This document shows, piece after piece, positions 8,815-17,253 of a stretch of 64,000 nt of DNA. The translations under genes were made by a program, and so were the position numbers. The notes under the pieces were generated by a model. It saw nothing but the letters and a program-made list of their open reading frames with translations, had not been told where the DNA came from and searched no databases. The number at the start of each line of letters is the position of its first letter. The first letter of the stretch is position 1. This DNA comes from Actinomadura sp. NAK00032 (lineage in GTDB: Bacteria > Actinomycetota > Actinomycetes > Streptosporangiales > Streptosporangiaceae): NCBI RefSeq assembly GCF_013364275.1, contig NZ_CP054932.1, positions 7,502,001 through 7,566,000 of the forward strand. The letters run 5' to 3'.

Positions 8815-8829
8815 TCCCGCTGAGCGGGA
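8815..8829. promoter_or_regulatory. Perfect regulon palindrome (SDR side)
   Basis: TCCCGCTGAGCGGGA is a perfect 7-1-7 palindrome. A minus-strand -10-like CACCAT at 8780-8785 lies 29 bp away, pointing toward the SDR and Liv importer genes. No recognisable -35 lies between. Confidence 0.65.
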
Positions 8830-8859
8830 ATGAGTTCAGGATGGAACGGTCCGTGACCG

Positions 8860-8874
8860 TCCCGCTGAGCGGAA
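8860..8874. promoter_or_regulatory. Regulon palindrome (acyl-CoA synthetase side)
   Basis: TCCCGCTGAGCGGAA has one mismatch to the palindrome. A plus-strand -10-like CACAAT at 8904-8909 follows after 29 bp and points toward the synthetase gene at 8939. With the copy at 8815 it gives each divergent gene its own site. Confidence 0.65.
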
Positions 8875-8938
8875 TGCCCTGGTGGAGCCGGTGTGCCGCA
8901 GCCCACAATGGGCCGTCCCGGCGAGGAGGAGGGGTCCG

Positions 8939-10540
8939 ATGGAGATCATCCGGCAGCTGACCGGTCCCGGTGGCGAGTTCGAGCTCCGGGAAGAGGAGGT
9001 GCTGGGCGCGCGGCTGCCCGTGTTCGCCAACCGCGCCCGCGGCCTCGGTGAGGTGCTGGCCCGGTCGGCGGAGTACGGCGACCGGGACTACATCGTGACC
9101 GCCGACCGCCGGCTGACCTTCGCCGAGCACGCCGCCGCCGTCGCGTCCATGGCCAAGGCGCTGCGGGACGACCTCGGCGTGCGGCCCGGCGACCGCATCG
9201 CGATCAACGCCGCGAACAGCCCCGAGTGGATCATCTCCTTCTGGGCGACGATCGCCGCCGGCGCCGTCGCGGTCGGCTACAACGCCTGGTGGGCGCCCCG
9301 CGAGATCGAGTACGCGCTCGGCCACACCGACCCGAAGGTCGTCATCGCCGACGCCAAGCGCGCCGCGCTGATCTCCGAGGACGTGCTGACGATCGAGAAG
9401 GACGTCCCGTCCCTGATGCGCCGCTACCCGGACGCCGCGCTCGACGTCCCGGACGTCGCCGAGGACGACCCGGCCGTCATCCTCTACACGAGCGGCACGT
9501 CGGGACGGCCCAAGGGCGCCGTCCACTCGCACCGCAACCTCACGTCGGTGATCGAGTACCACCGGTTCAACGACGCGATGTTGAAGTCGTTCGGGGACGA
9601 CCCGTCCAAGCGCCGCTACCTGCTGGCGCTGCCGCTGTTCCACATCGCCTGCCTGCACAACCTCGCCGTCCCGCGGCTCGCCACCGGCACCGCCGTGATC
9701 ATGCACGAGGGCGGCTTCGACGTCGACAAGGTGCTCGGCCTGGTCGAGAGGGAGCGCGTCACGAACTGGGGCGCCGTCCCCACCATGGCGCACCGCATGA
9801 TCGAGCACGGCGACCTGGCGAAGTACGACCTGTCCTCGCTCAGCGCGTTCTCGCTGGCCACGGCACCGTCCTCGATCGCCTTCAAGGAGCGGCTCCAGGC
9901 CGTCTTCCCGCCCGCCAAGGGCGGCCTCGTGGACAGCTACGGGCTCACCGAGTCGTGCACCGGCATCTCCACCGCCACCCCGGCCGACCTCGCCGAGGCG
10001 CCCGGGACGCTCGGCCGCCCCACGATCGGCGTCCAGGTGGAGATCCGCGACCCCGACAACAAGCCGCTGCCGGAGGGCACCGAGGGCGAGGTCTGCGTCC
10101 GCAGCGCCTACAACATGATCGGCTACTGGCGGGACGAGGAGGCCACCGCCCGCGCCTTCGACGGCGACCGCTGGATGCACACCGGCGACATCGGCGTGCT
10201 GGAGCAGGGCCGGATCCGGCTCACCACCCGCCGCTCCGACCTGATCATCCGCGGCGGCGAGAACGTCTACCCCGCCGAGATCGAGAACGTCCTCGCCGAG
10301 TACCCGGGCGCGCGGGAGTGCATCGTCATCGGCGTCCCGCACACCGACCTCGGCCAGGAGGTCGCGGCGGTCGTGGTGTTCGCCGACGCGCCGCCCTCGC
10401 CCGAGGAGCTGGCGGCGTTCGCCCAGGAGCGGCTCGCCTACTTCAAGGTCCCGACCCGCTGGCACATCACCACCGACCCGCTCCCCCGCAACGCCACGGG
10501 CAAGGTCCTCCGCAAGCAGGTCGAGGACGACATCTCCTGA
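8939..10540 (+). CDS. Acyl-CoA synthetase (AMP-binding)
   Basis: A 533-residue class I adenylating enzyme forming an acyl-CoA from acid, ATP and CoA. The P-loop [15 protein letters not shown] lies near residue 180, [11 protein letters not shown] (A5-type motif) near 320, the hinge [19 protein letters not shown] near 425 and the catalytic lysine in [13 protein letters not shown] at the C-terminus. ATG 8939 is preceded by GAGGAGGAGG; an upstream ATG at 8882 lacks one. It is distinct from the FadD17- and FadD19-like proteins of the window ([20 protein letters not shown]). Divergent from the SDR at 7928 and sharing its palindromic control region. Confidence 0.88.
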   Translation: MEIIRQLTGPGGEFELREEEVLGARLPVFANRARGLGEVLARSAEYGDRDYIVTADRRLTFAEHAAAVASMAKALRDDLGVRPGDRIAINAANSPEWIISFWATIAAGAVAVGYNAWWAPREIEYALGHTDPKVVIADAKRAALISEDVLTIEKDVPSLMRRYPDAALDVPDVAEDDPAVILYTSGTSGRPKGAVHSHRNLTSVIEYHRFNDAMLKSFGDDPSKRRYLLALPLFHIACLHNLAVPRLATGTAVIMHEGGFDVDKVLGLVERERVTNWGAVPTMAHRMIEHGDLAKYDLSSLSAFSLATAPSSIAFKERLQAVFPPAKGGLVDSYGLTESCTGISTATPADLAEAPGTLGRPTIGVQVEIRDPDNKPLPEGTEGEVCVRSAYNMIGYWRDEEATARAFDGDRWMHTGDIGVLEQGRIRLTTRRSDLIIRGGENVYPAEIENVLAEYPGARECIVIGVPHTDLGQEVAAVVVFADAPPSPEELAAFAQERLAYFKVPTRWHITTDPLPRNATGKVLRKQVEDDIS

Positions 10541-10601
10541 GCGCCCCCCTTCTGTCGGTGGCCACTGGTCGAATGCGTACCACCGGCAGGAGGAGGACAT
10601 C

Positions 10602-11102
10602 GTGGACGAACAGCGGTTCTGGGATCTGATCGAGGCGGCGTGGGCGCCGCTGGGCGTCGACGAGGCGCGCAGGGCGCTCGCCACCCGCGACCCCGACGTG
10701 GTCGGCTACGAGATGCCGGAGTACACGGCGGTCGAGAAGGCCCTCGACGCGTTCGTCGAGGGCCTCCGCGGGCTCGCCCGCGACCTCGGCTCGGCGGAGC
10801 TGACCGACCTCGACCGGGTGGCGGAGCGCATGCTCCACGACATCGACCGCTCGGACGTCCACGAGGTCACCGACGGGTCCGACGACGGGTTCCTGTACGC
10901 GCGCGGCTTCATCGTCGCGCTCGGCCGCGAGTTCTACACGGCGGTGGCCGCCGACCCGCGCATCGCCATCGAGGACGCCGACTGCGAGGCGATGTGCTAC
11001 CTGTTCGCGCACCTGCACCGGGAGCGCTTCGGCGACTTCCCGGACACCGGTTCGGGCATCTCCCGCGAATCTTGTAGGAACCCGGCGGGCTGGCGCGACT
11101 GA
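10602..11102 (+). CDS. DUF4240 domain protein
   Basis: A 166-residue soluble protein with the DUF4240 pattern: MDEQRFWDLIEAAW at the start and DDGFLYARGFIVALGREFYT in the middle. The biochemical role of this domain is not known to me; many members sit near WGR or defence-like genes, but no such neighbour is visible here. GTG 10602 is preceded by AGGAGGAGG. It stands alone downstream of the synthetase, 61 bp away, and may be a separate unit. Its end is 12 bp from the convergent LysR gene. Confidence 0.72.
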   Translation: MDEQRFWDLIEAAWAPLGVDEARRALATRDPDVVGYEMPEYTAVEKALDAFVEGLRGLARDLGSAELTDLDRVAERMLHDIDRSDVHEVTDGSDDGFLYARGFIVALGREFYTAVAADPRIAIEDADCEAMCYLFAHLHRERFGDFPDTGSGISRESCRNPAGWRD

Positions 11103-11114
11103 CCGATTGCCGCG

Positions 11115-12017
11115 CTAGCGGCTACCGCGGCGGGTGATGGCGAGGAGGGCGGCGGCCGGGCCGGAGGGGGTGGTGCCGGTGCGCCAGACGGCGCGCAGGG
11201 AGCGTTCCAGCGCCAGGCCGTCGACGGGGATCTCGGCGAGGGCGCCGGCGGCGAGGTCGGCGCCGACGACCAGGTCGCTGATCAGGGCGGGGCCCGCGCC
11301 GGCGACGACCGCGTTGCGCACGGCGGTGCTGGAGCCGAACTCCAGCAGCGGCGGGACGAGGTCCAGGCCCTGGGCGGCCATCGCCTGGCGGGCAGCCTGC
11401 CGGGTGCCCGAACCCGCCTCCCGGCTGATCAGCGGGGTCGCGGCGACCTCGGCGGCCGGGACGGGCCGCGTGCGGCGCGTCCAGCGGTGGCCGGGCGGCG
11501 CGACGAGGACGAGCCGGTCCCGCGCGACGGTCCGCGACCGCAGCCCCGCCGGGCGGCCCGGCGACTCGATGAAGCCGATGTCGGCCGCGCCGTCGCGCGC
11601 CAGCTCGCAGACGTGCGCCGAGTTCGTCACCCGCATGCCGACGTGCAGGTCGGGGTCGGCGCGGCGCAGCTCCCCGATCCAGGCGGGCAGCAGGTGCTCG
11701 GCGACGGTGAGGCTGGCCGCGACGGTCAGGTTGCCGGTGTGCTCGCGGCGCAGCGCCTCGACGCCGGCGCCGAGCGCGGCCAGGGCGTCCAGGACGCGCT
11801 GCGCCCAGCCCGTGACCGCCGTCCCGGCGGGGGTGAGGGACGAGCCGCGCCGGGTCCGGTCGACGAGCCGGACACCGAGGCGGCGTTCCAGCCGGGACAG
11901 CCGCTTGCTCGCCGACGGCTGGCTGATCCGCAGCTCCCCGGCGGCGGCCGTGAGGCTGCCCCGCTCGGCGACCAGTACCAGCAGCCGCAGCGACTCGATG
12001 TCGGGCTCGGGGGTCAT
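11115..12017 (-). CDS. LysR-family transcriptional regulator
   Basis: A 300-residue LTTR with an N-terminal winged helix (LRLLVLVAERGSLTAAAGEL, SQPSASKRLSRLERRLGVRL) and a C-terminal effector-binding domain. It is divergent from the YeiH-type transporter gene with only 50 bp between the starts, the usual layout for a LysR protein that controls its neighbour. In enterobacteria the equivalent pair is YeiE/YeiH, linked to sulfite; whether that effector applies here is unknown. Confidence 0.9.
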   Translation of the reverse strand: MTPEPDIESLRLLVLVAERGSLTAAAGELRISQPSASKRLSRLERRLGVRLVDRTRRGSSLTPAGTAVTGWAQRVLDALAALGAGVEALRREHTGNLTVAASLTVAEHLLPAWIGELRRADPDLHVGMRVTNSAHVCELARDGAADIGFIESPGRPAGLRSRTVARDRLVLVAPPGHRWTRRTRPVPAAEVAATPLISREAGSGTRQAARQAMAAQGLDLVPPLLEFGSSTAVRNAVVAGAGPALISDLVVGADLAAGALAEIPVDGLALERSLRAVWRTGTTPSGPAAALLAITRRGSR

Positions 12018-12067
12018 GCCCCCAGGCTATGACGTGAGGCCGAACCGCCCGGTACCGGGACGGCGGA

Positions 12068-13108
12068 GTGCGCGCAAGCCTCGGATCCATGAGCGTTCTG
12101 GAAGCGGTCCGCAGCGGGCGGGCACGGTCATGGTGGGAGCGGGCGGCGCCGGGCCTGGCGGTGGCGGCGGGCGGCGCGGGCGTGGCGATGGCGGTCAACC
12201 GGCTCGTCCCCGCGCTGAGCGCGCTCACCGTCGCGGTGCTCGCCGGGGTGCTGGTCGGCGGGGCGCTGCCCGCGGTGACCGCGCAGGGCCTCCAGTGGGC
12301 GACCCGCGCGCTCCTCCGCGCGGGGGTGGTGTTCCTCGGCCTCCAGCTCAGCCTCGCGGAGGTGCTGCGGCTCGGGCCGGGGATGCTCACCGTGGTCGTC
12401 GCCACGGTGCTGCTGGCCTTCACCGGCACGCTCGCCCTCGGCCGGCTGACCGGGGTGTCGCGCGGCCTGGGGCTGATGGTCGCCACCGGGTTCTCGATCT
12501 GCGGCGCCTCGGCGATCGTGGCGATGGACGGCGTCGCCCGCAGCGAGAAGGAGGACGTCGCGACCGCCGTCACGCTCGTGACGATCTACGGCAGCGCCGC
12601 CATCGCCGTCGTCCCGTTCCTCGGCTCGCACGTGCTGGGGCTGGACCCGGAGACCGTCGGCATGTGGGCGGGGCTGAGCGTCCACGAGGTCGCGCAGGTC
12701 GTCGCCGCCGCGTCCCCCGCCGGCGCGGCGGCCGTGGGCACCGCCGTGATCGTGAAGCTGACCCGGGTGGTGCTGCTCGCGCCCATGGTGGCGGGGATGG
12801 GCATCATCGAGCGCCGCGCCGGCGGCGCGGTGGACGGGAGGCGTCCGCCGATCGTGCCGCTGTTCGTCGCCGGGTTCCTGGTGATGCTGCTGGTCCGCAG
12901 CGCCGGTGTCGTGCCCGGCGCGGTCGTGACAGGGGCCAAGGAGGTCTCGACGGTGCTGCTCGCGGCCGCGATGTTCGGGCTCGGGACGTCCGTCCGCGTC
13001 GGCGCGCTGCTGCGGACGGGACGGCGCGGCCTCCTCCTCGGCCTCCTGTCGACGGTGCTGGTCGGCGCCGTCTCGCTGGGCGCGCTCAGCTTGCTCGGGC
13101 ACCGGTGA
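12068..13108 (+). CDS. YeiH/UPF0324 family membrane transporter (putative sulfate exporter family)
   Basis: A 346-residue polytopic protein with about ten hydrophobic segments. The family hallmark GFSICGASAIVAMDGVARSE is near residue 140, followed by WAGLSVHEVAQVVAAA. Function in the family is poorly known; a sulfite or sulfonate related export role has been proposed from the LysR partner. Start may be GTG 12068 or ATG 12089; neither has a strong ribosome site. Its last 23 bp overlap the convergent NmrA-like gene. Confidence 0.88.
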   Translation: MRASLGSMSVLEAVRSGRARSWWERAAPGLAVAAGGAGVAMAVNRLVPALSALTVAVLAGVLVGGALPAVTAQGLQWATRALLRAGVVFLGLQLSLAEVLRLGPGMLTVVVATVLLAFTGTLALGRLTGVSRGLGLMVATGFSICGASAIVAMDGVARSEKEDVATAVTLVTIYGSAAIAVVPFLGSHVLGLDPETVGMWAGLSVHEVAQVVAAASPAGAAAVGTAVIVKLTRVVLLAPMVAGMGIIERRAGGAVDGRRPPIVPLFVAGFLVMLLVRSAGVVPGAVVTGAKEVSTVLLAAAMFGLGTSVRVGALLRTGRRGLLLGLLSTVLVGAVSLGALSLLGHR

Positions 13109-13883
13109 GGGTCTTGGCGGTGCGGCCGAGGCGCTCGCCCAGGAAGTCCTCCCAGGTGCGGGTGCCCCGGTCGGCGCCGTCCAGGCTGAGGTTGTCGCCG
13201 GCGCGGTAGGCGCGCCCGGCCTTGCCCGGGATGCGGACGGGCATCGTCAGGCGGCGCTTGCCGCGCGCCTCCAGGTACCCGCGGACGAGGTCGCCCATCC
13301 CGTAGACCTCGGGCCCGGCCAGGTCGGGGACGCGTCCGGACGGGGTGCCGAACGTCAGCTCGACGAGCCGCGCGGCGACGTCCCGCGTGTCGACCGGCTG
13401 GAACCGGAGCCCGCCCGGGATCGGGACGACCGGCAGCTTGGCCATGCTCTCCACGACCTTCAGCACCAGGTCGTGGAACTGGGCGGCGCGCAGGATCGTG
13501 TACGGGACGCCCGAGTCGATCACGGCCTGCTCCGTCTCCACCTGGGTCCGCATCCAGGAGAGCGGAACGCGGTCGGCGGCGATCACCGAGATCAGCACCA
13601 CGTGCTCCACCTCCGTGTTGGCCGCGGCCCACATGAGGTTCCGCGCGACGACCTCATCGCCCTTGTTGCCGCCCGCCAGGTGCAGAAGGGTCTCGACGCC
13701 GTCCAGAGCGGCCTCGATGCCCTCGTTCTTGAACAGGTCGCCGGTCACGTACTCGACGCCGTCGGCGGGCTCGCGGGTCCGCCGGCTCAGCACCCGGAGG
13801 TCGGCGCCGGCGTCGCGCAGCAGCGGGACGACCTGCCGTCCGATCGTGCCCGTTCCGCCGGTGACCAGGATGGGCGCGCTCAT
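13086..13883 (-). CDS. NmrA/atypical SDR, NAD(P)-binding protein
   Basis: A 265-residue Rossmann protein with the extended-SDR cofactor motif VTGGTGTIGRQVV at the N-terminus and RVLSRR at the adenosine phosphate end of strand 2, which suggests NADPH. The middle (HLAGGNKGDEVVARNLMWAA and ILRAAQFHDLV) matches the NmrA-like and quinone-oxidoreductase-2 groups. It lacks the YxxxK catalytic pair, so it may be a redox sensor or a reductase using other residues. Divergent from the aldehyde dehydrogenase with 166 bp between. Confidence 0.85.
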   Translation of the reverse strand: MSAPILVTGGTGTIGRQVVPLLRDAGADLRVLSRRTREPADGVEYVTGDLFKNEGIEAALDGVETLLHLAGGNKGDEVVARNLMWAAANTEVEHVVLISVIAADRVPLSWMRTQVETEQAVIDSGVPYTILRAAQFHDLVLKVVESMAKLPVVPIPGGLRFQPVDTRDVAARLVELTFGTPSGRVPDLAGPEVYGMGDLVRGYLEARGKRRLTMPVRIPGKAGRAYRAGDNLSLDGADRGTRTWEDFLGERLGRTAKTLTGARAS

Positions 13884-14049
13884 GATTCCTCCAACTGGGC
13901 TGTGTCCGTGCCTTCACCCGTGCAGACGGAACGGCCGCCCGGAATGTGACATCGCCGGGGCGAGGGGTTGTTTTTGCCGGGCGGGCGGTGTGGACGGGCC
14001 CGTCCGGGCAAGGGCAGAAGGACCGCGAGCGGATGCGAGGAGGCACACC

Positions 14050-15528
14050 ATGGCGGGGGGAACGATGCTCGACGTCTACACGGGGTTCGACCGGATGCCC
14101 ATCGCGGGCGAGTGGCGGGCCGGCCGGGCGGGCGGCGGCCGCGAGGACACCGACCCCTACACCGGGGACGTGCTGACGGAGATCCCCCTGGCCGGTGCGG
14201 ACGACCTCGACGAGGCGTACCGGGCGGCGCGCGACGCGCAGCCGGCCTGGGCGGCGCGGCCCGCCGCCGAACGCGCCGAGGTCATGGCGAACGCGGCGCG
14301 GATCCTCGCCGACCGGGAGGACGAGCTGGCCGGCTGGCTGCAGCGCGAGGCCGGGGCGACGCGGGGCAGGGCCGGGATGGAGCTGGCGCTGGTGCGCGCC
14401 GTCACGCAGAAGGCCGCCGAGCAGGCCGACCGGATCAACACCTTCATGGGCACGGGCTCGGACGTCCCGGACAAGGAGAACCGCGTCTACCGGCAGGCGG
14501 CGGGCGTGGTGGCGGTGATCAGCCCGTGGAACTTCCCCGTCCAGCTGTCGAACCGCTCCGTGGCGCCCGCGCTGGCACTGGGCAACGCGGTCGTCCTGAA
14601 GCCGGCGGGCGACACCCCGGTCACGGGCGGGCTGTTCCTGGCCAAGGTCTACGAGGAGGCGGGGCTGCCGCCGGGCCTGCTGAGCGTGGTCATCGGCAAG
14701 GGCGGCGACATCGGCGACGCGATCGTGGAGCACGACGTCCCGCGGGTGGTCTCTTTCACCGGGTCCACGCCGGTCGGACGGGGCATCGCCGCGAAGGCCG
14801 GGCTGAAGAGGCTCGCGCTCGAACTGGGCGGCAACGGCCCGCTGGTGGTGCTGGACGACGCCGACCTGGAGCAGGCGGTGGCGGGTGCCCTGTACGGGAG
14901 CTACTTCCACATGGGCCAGGTGTGCATGGCGACCAACCGGATCATCGTGGACGCCGCCGTCCACGACGCCTTCGTCGATCTGTTCGTCTCCGCCGCCGCC
15001 TCACTGCGCTACGGCGACCCGCGCGACGACGGGACGCAGCTGGGGCCCGTCATCAACGCGAAGCAGCTCGACTCGATCAGGGGGAAGGTGTCGCAGGCCG
15101 TCGCGGACGGCGCGGAGCTGCTGCTGGGCGGTGACCCGGTGGGGCCCACGGGGCAGGTGCTTCCGCCGCAGGTGCTCCTTGGCGACAACACGGTGGCCAC
15201 GGCGGCCGAGGAGGTCTTCGGGCCCGTCGCGACCATCATCAAGGCGGACGACGAGGACCACGCCCTCCACCTGGCGAACGACACCGAGTACGGGCTGTCG
15301 AGCGGCGTCTACTCCGGTGACCGGGACCGGGGCCTGAACTTCGCGCTCCGGGTGCAGGCGGGGATGACCCACGTCAACGACACCACCGTGAACGACGACG
15401 TCCACATCGCGTTCGGCGGCGAGAAGGCGTCCGGGCTGGGGCGCTTCGGCGGCGACTGGGTCGTGGAGGAGTTCACCACCGACCACTGGGTCAGCCTCCA
15501 GCAGCGGCCCCGCGACTTCCAGTACTGA
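14050..15528 (+). CDS. NAD(P)-dependent aldehyde dehydrogenase
   Basis: A 492-residue ALDH superfamily member that oxidises an aldehyde to the acid. Motifs: VISPWNFPVQLSNRSVAPAL near 160, FTGSTPVGRGIA near 238, the general-base glutamate in LALELGGNGP near 257, and the nucleophile cysteine in MGQVCMATNR near 291. The C-terminal GGEKASGLGRFGG is typical of benzaldehyde/vanillin-type enzymes. ATG 14050 follows GAGGAGG. The gene appears monocistronic and is followed by the alcohol dehydrogenase remnant. Confidence 0.92.
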   Translation: MAGGTMLDVYTGFDRMPIAGEWRAGRAGGGREDTDPYTGDVLTEIPLAGADDLDEAYRAARDAQPAWAARPAAERAEVMANAARILADREDELAGWLQREAGATRGRAGMELALVRAVTQKAAEQADRINTFMGTGSDVPDKENRVYRQAAGVVAVISPWNFPVQLSNRSVAPALALGNAVVLKPAGDTPVTGGLFLAKVYEEAGLPPGLLSVVIGKGGDIGDAIVEHDVPRVVSFTGSTPVGRGIAAKAGLKRLALELGGNGPLVVLDDADLEQAVAGALYGSYFHMGQVCMATNRIIVDAAVHDAFVDLFVSAAASLRYGDPRDDGTQLGPVINAKQLDSIRGKVSQAVADGAELLLGGDPVGPTGQVLPPQVLLGDNTVATAAEEVFGPVATIIKADDEDHALHLANDTEYGLSSGVYSGDRDRGLNFALRVQAGMTHVNDTTVNDDVHIAFGGEKASGLGRFGGDWVVEEFTTDHWVSLQQRPRDFQY

Positions 15529-15565
15529 CGCCGGCTCCCGCGACGCGGGACGCGAGGGCCGCCAG

Positions 15566-16127
15566 GGTGCCGCGTTCGGCTCGATGGCCGAGCGGACGGT
15601 GATCGACCGGCGCCGCGCGCTGAAGCTGCCGCCCGGGAGCGACGCAGTCGCCATCGCCGCCGCGATGAACCCCGGCATGTCGTCGTGGGTGGCGCTGCGC
15701 CGGCGCGTCGACTTCCGGGCCGGGCAGAGCGTGCTGGTGCTGGGCGCCACGGGGAACGCGGGGCGGCTCGCCGTCCAGATCGCCGGACGCCTCGGCGCGG
15801 GCCGGGTGATCGGCGCGGGCCGCGATCCGGAGCGCCTCGGCCCGCTGAAGGCGCTCGGAGCCTCCGAGGCGCTCGGCCTGGACGACGTGGACGGGCTCGG
15901 ACATCACCCTGCCGTCGTTCCTGCTGCGCGCCGCGAACGTGAGCATCCTGGGGAGCGGCCAGGGGTCGGTGTCCACGTGCGGCATCCTCGCGGAGCTGCC
16001 GTCGCTCGCGGCGGAGATCACCTCGGGCGCTTTGAGCGCGAACCCGGTGCCGGTGCCGTTGCGGGACGTCGAGGAGGCTTGGACGGCCCCCGCCGGCCCT
16101 GGGCGGCGGCTCGTCCTCACCTGCTGA
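15566..16127 (+). pseudogene. Zinc-type alcohol dehydrogenase / quinone oxidoreductase remnant
   Basis: From about 15566 one frame reads FGSMAERTVIDRRRALKLPP and then a Rossmann stretch VLVLGATGNAGRLAVQIAGR up to about 15890. The match then continues in a different frame as LPSFLLRAANVSILGSGQGS to the stop at 16125-16127 (…GPGRRLVLTC). The first 80-90 residues of a normal enzyme are missing, and the segment that should join strand 5 to the VSILGSGQGS part is also missing, with a frame change. It is therefore a truncated, internally deleted gene. Its tail overlaps the convergent ArsR gene by 11 bp. Confidence 0.8.
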
Positions 16128-17079
16128 GGTGCGGGGCCGCGAGCTGGTCGCCGAGGGGGCTGCGGCGGTACAGGACGTGCCGGCCGTCCCGCGCGCGGGT
16201 GAGCAGCCCCGCGTCATGCAGGATCCGCAGGTGCTGCGAGACGGCGCTGGGGGTCACCTTCAGGCGGCGCGCGAGTTCGATCGTGGGCAGCGGCTCGTCG
16301 AGGACGGCCAGCAGCTCGGCGCGGCGCACGCCGAGGAGCGCCGACAGGGCGGTGGTGTCGGGGGCCGGGGCCGGTGTCCACAGGGTGGCGGCGCCGCGGC
16401 ACGGATAGGACAGGCTGGGCGGCTCGTCGGGATGGACGGGCGGGGCGGGCTTGTGGGCGAACACCGCCGGCATGAGGAGCAGGCCGCGCCCGGACGCCTG
16501 GACGTGGTGCCGTCCGATCATCTTGTCGATGGAGAGCACCCCGTCCCGCCAGGTCAGGTTCGGGTGCATGTCGGCGAACAGCAGGCGGGCGCCGCCCACG
16601 GCCAGCTGCCGCGCCCGGTACGTCATGTCGGCCTCCAGCACCAGCCGCATCTGCGGCCAGACTGGCTCGACCGCCGTCCGCCAGTAGCGCAGCAGCACGT
16701 CGCAGGCGTCGTCGCGGAGCCGGGCGGCTGAGGCGTCGTCCGGGGGCGTCGCCTTGACGAGGGCAGCCTCCATGTCCCTGCGGACCTTCCCAGGGGGCGT
16801 CCGCCGGACGAGGGACAGCTGGTCCTCGAAGCGCGGCGCGAACGTCGTGGGGCGTGGTCCCAGGAAGTCGGGGATGGCCAGCCTCGTCCCGACGAGGGAG
16901 GTCAGCAGGCGGACGTCGTCCGGGTCGAGCCGGGCGAGCGCCGCCCGGCGCCACGGCAGATGCAGGGGCTGGAGACCGGGCTCGCGGAGGACGCGCAGGC
17001 TCAGGCACGTCTCGTCCAGCGGCGACAGCGCGAACCGGGTGTCCGCGAGGTCTTCGACCCCGAGCTCGAAGCTGATCAT
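16117..17079 (-). CDS. ArsR-type regulator with DUF5937 domain
   Basis: A 320-residue protein: an N-terminal DUF5937 region (ISFELGVEDLADTRFALSPL) and a C-terminal winged helix of the ArsR type (ELARRLKVTPSAVSQHLRIL, then a wing GRHVLYRRSPLGDQL). ATG 17079 is chosen because DUF5937 proteins begin there. The message is probably leaderless: a minus-strand -10 TAGCGT (17088-17093) lies 8 bp before the ATG. The same start region is found again at 21878-21946. It is divergent from the autoinducer-synthase gene and may control it. Effector unknown. Confidence 0.85.
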   Translation of the reverse strand: MISFELGVEDLADTRFALSPLDETCLSLRVLREPGLQPLHLPWRRAALARLDPDDVRLLTSLVGTRLAIPDFLGPRPTTFAPRFEDQLSLVRRTPPGKVRRDMEAALVKATPPDDASAARLRDDACDVLLRYWRTAVEPVWPQMRLVLEADMTYRARQLAVGGARLLFADMHPNLTWRDGVLSIDKMIGRHHVQASGRGLLLMPAVFAHKPAPPVHPDEPPSLSYPCRGAATLWTPAPAPDTTALSALLGVRRAELLAVLDEPLPTIELARRLKVTPSAVSQHLRILHDAGLLTRARDGRHVLYRRSPLGDQLAAPHLSR

Positions 17080-17097
17080 TAAGCCCCACGCTACATC
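17030..17097 (-). repeat. ArsR/DUF5937 gene start, intact copy of a direct repeat
   Basis: The promoter and first 17 codons of the ArsR gene are repeated in the same orientation at 21878-21946. The outer 31 bp (17067-17097 and 21916-21946) match at 28 positions; the inner 50 bp match at roughly 78 percent with one gap. The repeats bracket the autoinducer synthase, MMPL and lactonase genes. Confidence 0.8.
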
Positions 17098-17124
17098 CGC
17101 CCGTGCCCGCCGAGCCTCCGGCGA

Positions 17125-17218
17125 GTGATCACTCTGTGTGATAACTTGATCACGCAGCGCAATTATCACGACGGGATAATTGTCGCTGCTCGGCAATTAT
17201 CAGGGCGCGGAGATAATC
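17125..17218. promoter_or_regulatory. Cluster of inverted repeats in the ArsR / autoinducer synthase divergent promoter
   Basis: CAATTATC (17160-17167) and GATAATTG (17175-17182) form a perfect inverted repeat with a 7-bp spacer. A third CAATTATC is at 17194-17201, facing GATAAT at 17212-17217. Upstream are GTGATCAC (17125-17132) and TTGATCAC. This AT-rich 90 bp stands out in the high-GC context and has the look of a multi-site operator, most simply for the adjacent ArsR protein. Confidence 0.65.
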
Positions 17219-17253
17219 GCGGCCCCATGTGACGAGTATAAGGGAGTGCGGCC

